Assembly (NCBI GenBank): GCA_902595425.1
Contig: CACJPV010000002.1
Span: 127,559-191,558 of the forward strand
Direction: 5' to 3'
From: an uncultured Alphaproteobacteria bacterium
GTDB taxonomy: Bacteria > Pseudomonadota > Alphaproteobacteria > HIMB59 > GCA-002718135
DNA length: 64,000 bases
Below the pieces are notes generated by a model. It was not told where the DNA came from, did no database searches, and saw nothing but the letters and a program-made list of their open reading frames with translations. Positions 62,414 through 64,000 of the stretch are shown in pieces. How positions within the stretch are numbered: position 1 is the stretch's first letter; every line of letters starts with the position of its first letter. The translations under genes and the position numbers were made by a program.

Positions 62414-63168
62414 TATTTTAATTGCTCTTTGTAAATCGCCAACAACCTATTAAACATTTTTGAAGAAGAGCTAAACCATTTTATTGAAGGAATAGATGAT
62501 ACATTGATAACACCCTTTCCTGAACCAACTAAAATTATTTCATCTGCACTTTCTAAGTCTGCAAATTTAATGAATTTATAGCTATAATCTTTACCTATTT
62601 TAGAAAGAAGAAATTCTAGAGTTATTCCTCGATACAAATTACCTTTAGGTAGAATAATGTTGTTGTTTTTTATTACTATTAAGTTTGTTGTGGAGCCTTC
62701 AAGTAAATTTTTATTATGGAAAAATATTATCTCCTCTTTTTGCATATCGATTCCTTTTTGCAGGGATAGTATTTTTTTATATTGTAAATTTTTAATTAAA
62801 GGATTTGATCTTTGATAGTTTACTAACGTACATTGAAAATTTTTTTTTGGACGCAGTCGTGGTCGAAGAGATAGCGATAGGATATTTTTTTTAATTGCCA
62901 CTCTTAATAGATGATCATATTTTTTTATTCTTAAGTTATGTGGCATCAAATTAAAAAGCTCATTAGGAGTTAATGAAAAAGGGATATTCAATTTTTTTAA
63001 ACTCCTGTTAAGTTTAGAGATATGTTCGTTTAATAAAATATATTTTGGCTCCTTTCCAAATAATCGAATAGTAGTGAAAACACCTGTTGAGCCCCATAAG
63101 TGAGCATAGGTGGTTTTTTTTAAATTACTTAGATTGTAAGATTTTTTGAATAAGAAATTTGCCATCAA
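62413..63168 (-). CDS. pabC: Aminodeoxychorismate lyase-like PLP enzyme PabC
   Basis: A 251-residue class IV aminotransferase-fold protein. The GSTGVFTTIRLF segment (near residue 27) and FHNKNLLEGSTTNLIVIKNNNI (near residue 160) are the class signature, with a Lys-rich segment carrying the PLP lysine before it. It releases pyruvate from aminodeoxychorismate to form p-aminobenzoate. Its start lies 44 bp inside the pabA gene; the N-terminal 26 residues match the normal family length, so the overlap looks real. It precedes folP. Confidence 0.85.
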   Translation of the reverse strand: MMANFLFKKSYNLSNLKKTTYAHLWGSTGVFTTIRLFGKEPKYILLNEHISKLNRSLKKLNIPFSLTPNELFNLMPHNLRIKKYDHLLRVAIKKNILSLSLRPRLRPKKNFQCTLVNYQRSNPLIKNLQYKKILSLQKGIDMQKEEIIFFHNKNLLEGSTTNLIVIKNNNIILPKGNLYRGITLEFLLSKIGKDYSYKFIKFADLESADEIILVGSGKGVINVSSIPSIKWFSSSSKMFNRLLAIYKEQLK

Positions 63169-63685
63169 CTGTCAAAAAAGAGTCAGGGTGAAATTGAAAT
63201 CCATAAACATTATTAATAGTATCTTCTATCGCCATAGCAACATTAGTTTCAACACATCGCATTGTTATTTTAAGATTTTGATGAGAAAAAGGCTCTTTTA
63301 GCTTTAAGGAATGGTAGCGACCTCCTAATAGAATTTTATTAGGTTTGAATAATGAGCTTCCATTTAACACTTTAATTCTTGATTGATATCCATGATATAT
63401 TTTTTTTTGGGGGATTATTTGCCCTTTTTCACCATACAAAATTTGTTGAAACCCTAAACATATACCAACTATTTTTTTTAAACCCTTATATTGATGATAT
63501 ATTTTTTGCGTTTCTGGGTAGTTAGAAGGATCACCAGGTCCAGGAGAGAAAACTATAATCTTGCAGGTATCTAATTTTTTTTTATCAATATTAAAATAAT
63601 TTGACACATACGTTGGGGCAAAGTTATCAAGCAAATGCACCAAGTTGTAAGTAAACGAGTCCTCGTGATCAATGACGTAAATCAT
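63125..63685 (-). CDS. pabA: Aminodeoxychorismate synthase glutamine amidotransferase PabA
   Basis: A 186-residue class I glutamine amidotransferase with IDHEDSFTYNLVHLL at the start, SPGPGDPSNYPET, the nucleophile in GICLGFQ (near residue 79) and FQFHPDSFLT at the end. The last motif usually reads HPES, so the catalytic Glu position is Asp here. It supplies ammonia to PabB. It overlaps pabB by 4 bp and pabC by 44 bp. Confidence 0.88.
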   Translation of the reverse strand: MIYVIDHEDSFTYNLVHLLDNFAPTYVSNYFNIDKKKLDTCKIIVFSPGPGDPSNYPETQKIYHQYKGLKKIVGICLGFQQILYGEKGQIIPQKKIYHGYQSRIKVLNGSSLFKPNKILLGGRYHSLKLKEPFSHQNLKITMRCVETNVAMAIEDTINNVYGFQFHPDSFLTVDGKFLIQKILQSK

Positions 63686-64000
63686 ATTTTAAATAAATCT
63701 AAAAGTGATTTTGCTTTGATATAATTTTCTTTGTATTCTTTTTTTGCTTTACTATCAATTACGACACCGCTTGCAGCTGAAATTTCTGTGCGTTTTTTAA
63801 AATTCAAAAGAGCGCGGATAATAATATTAAAGCGCATATCGCCGTTCGCGTTAATATAACCAAAGCTACCGGTATAAATATTTCGATTTAGTCTTTCCCG
63901 ACTATTTAAAAGTTTTAGCGTATTAATTTTTGGACAACCAATGACTGATCCGGCAGGCATCATTGCTGAGATTATATCATGATTGCTAGTCTTCTCTTTA
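63682..64000 (-). CDS. pabB: Aminodeoxychorismate synthase component I PabB, C-terminal part (5' end off the right edge)
   Basis: A partial frame that remains open to the window edge (its end at the right continues beyond base 64000). The visible residues KTSNHDIISAMMPAGSVIGCPK, with the P-x-GS-x-x-G-x-PK chorismate-binding motif, the GSFGYINANGDMRFNIIIRAL segment and ASGVVIDSKAKKEYKE identify the C-terminus of a PabB/TrpE-type enzyme. Overlap with pabA and the fol genes downstream point to PabB. An internal ATG gives a shorter apparent ORF, but the frame extends past it. Confidence 0.9.
   Translation of the reverse strand, partial: KEKTSNHDIISAMMPAGSVIGCPKINTLKLLNSRERLNRNIYTGSFGYINANGDMRFNIIIRALLNFKKRTEISAASGVVIDSKAKKEYKENYIKAKSLLDLFKI

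Noticed and set aside
1-64000. tRNA, rRNA, mobile element or prophage traces
   Set aside because: I searched by eye for T-loop-like sequences, transposase motifs and long direct repeats and found none. A tRNA scan would be decisive.

Overview
This is a compact, very AT-rich bacterial chromosome segment. Coding density is high, many genes overlap by a few bases, and no gap between genes exceeds about 200 bp. I see no rRNA, tRNA, CRISPR array or insertion sequence. The gene content suggests a streamlined marine alphaproteobacterium: a FYDLN-acid (TIGR02300-type) protein beside an NDUFS6-like zinc-finger protein, two palindromes matching the alphaproteobacterial Irr box, a Zur-box palindrome, MsrPQ, a ROSE-like leader and many periplasmic-binding-protein transporters. 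A HIMB59/AEGEAN-169-like or SAR11-like lineage is my guess, from general knowledge only.

Region 1 (1-4.0 kb) is cell wall and zinc. A partial murJ is followed by a 27-residue peptide with nine cysteines, then by a zinc uptake locus: znuA, with 26 tandem Asp-Asp-His units, facing znuC-znuB-zur across a Zur-type palindrome. Region 2 (4.1-7.7 kb) holds a PiT-like membrane protein, a SET-domain protein, and a PhoU-like/PiT phosphate uptake pair behind a PhoB-like repeat.

Region 3 (7.6-36.6 kb) is a large organophosphorus island. It carries a PhnZ-type HD protein with a tyrosine-type phosphatase, a 2-aminoethylphosphonate (AEP) ABC transporter of the PhnSTU type, a FAD amine oxidase, a choline-kinase-like protein, a second ABC transporter of the ProXVW type next to phnW, and an AllA-like cupin. 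It continues with a Ugp-type transporter carrying a tandem glycerophosphodiesterase, a GpdQ-like phosphodiesterase, and an operon of phnA, phnY, an iron-type alcohol dehydrogenase and a methyltransferase. PhnW, PhnY and PhnA together form a complete route from AEP to acetate and phosphate, although phnW lies about 11 kb from the other two. Two related EamA-type membrane proteins lie near the two ends of the island.

Region 4 (36.6-45.5 kb) is mixed housekeeping: small zinc proteins, an MFS carrier, MsrPQ, an oligopeptide-binding protein, an EamA carrier, a PfkB kinase facing adenosine deaminase, and an M48 lipoprotein protease. Region 5 (45.5-53.7 kb) is iron and metal: fbpC facing fbpAB, a sterol-desaturase-like protein, a DUF4856 protein, a small winged-helix regulator and a HupE-like protein. 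Two Irr-box palindromes here precede two structured leaders that share a loop motif. Region 6 (53.7-64 kb) has an hsp20 gene with a sigma-32-like promoter and ROSE-like leader, a nucleoside salvage operon (cdd-punA-deoA) below a DUF1800/DUF1501 pair, a divergent TrpF-like gene, and a folate operon (pabB-pabA-pabC-folP-folB-folK) running off the right edge.
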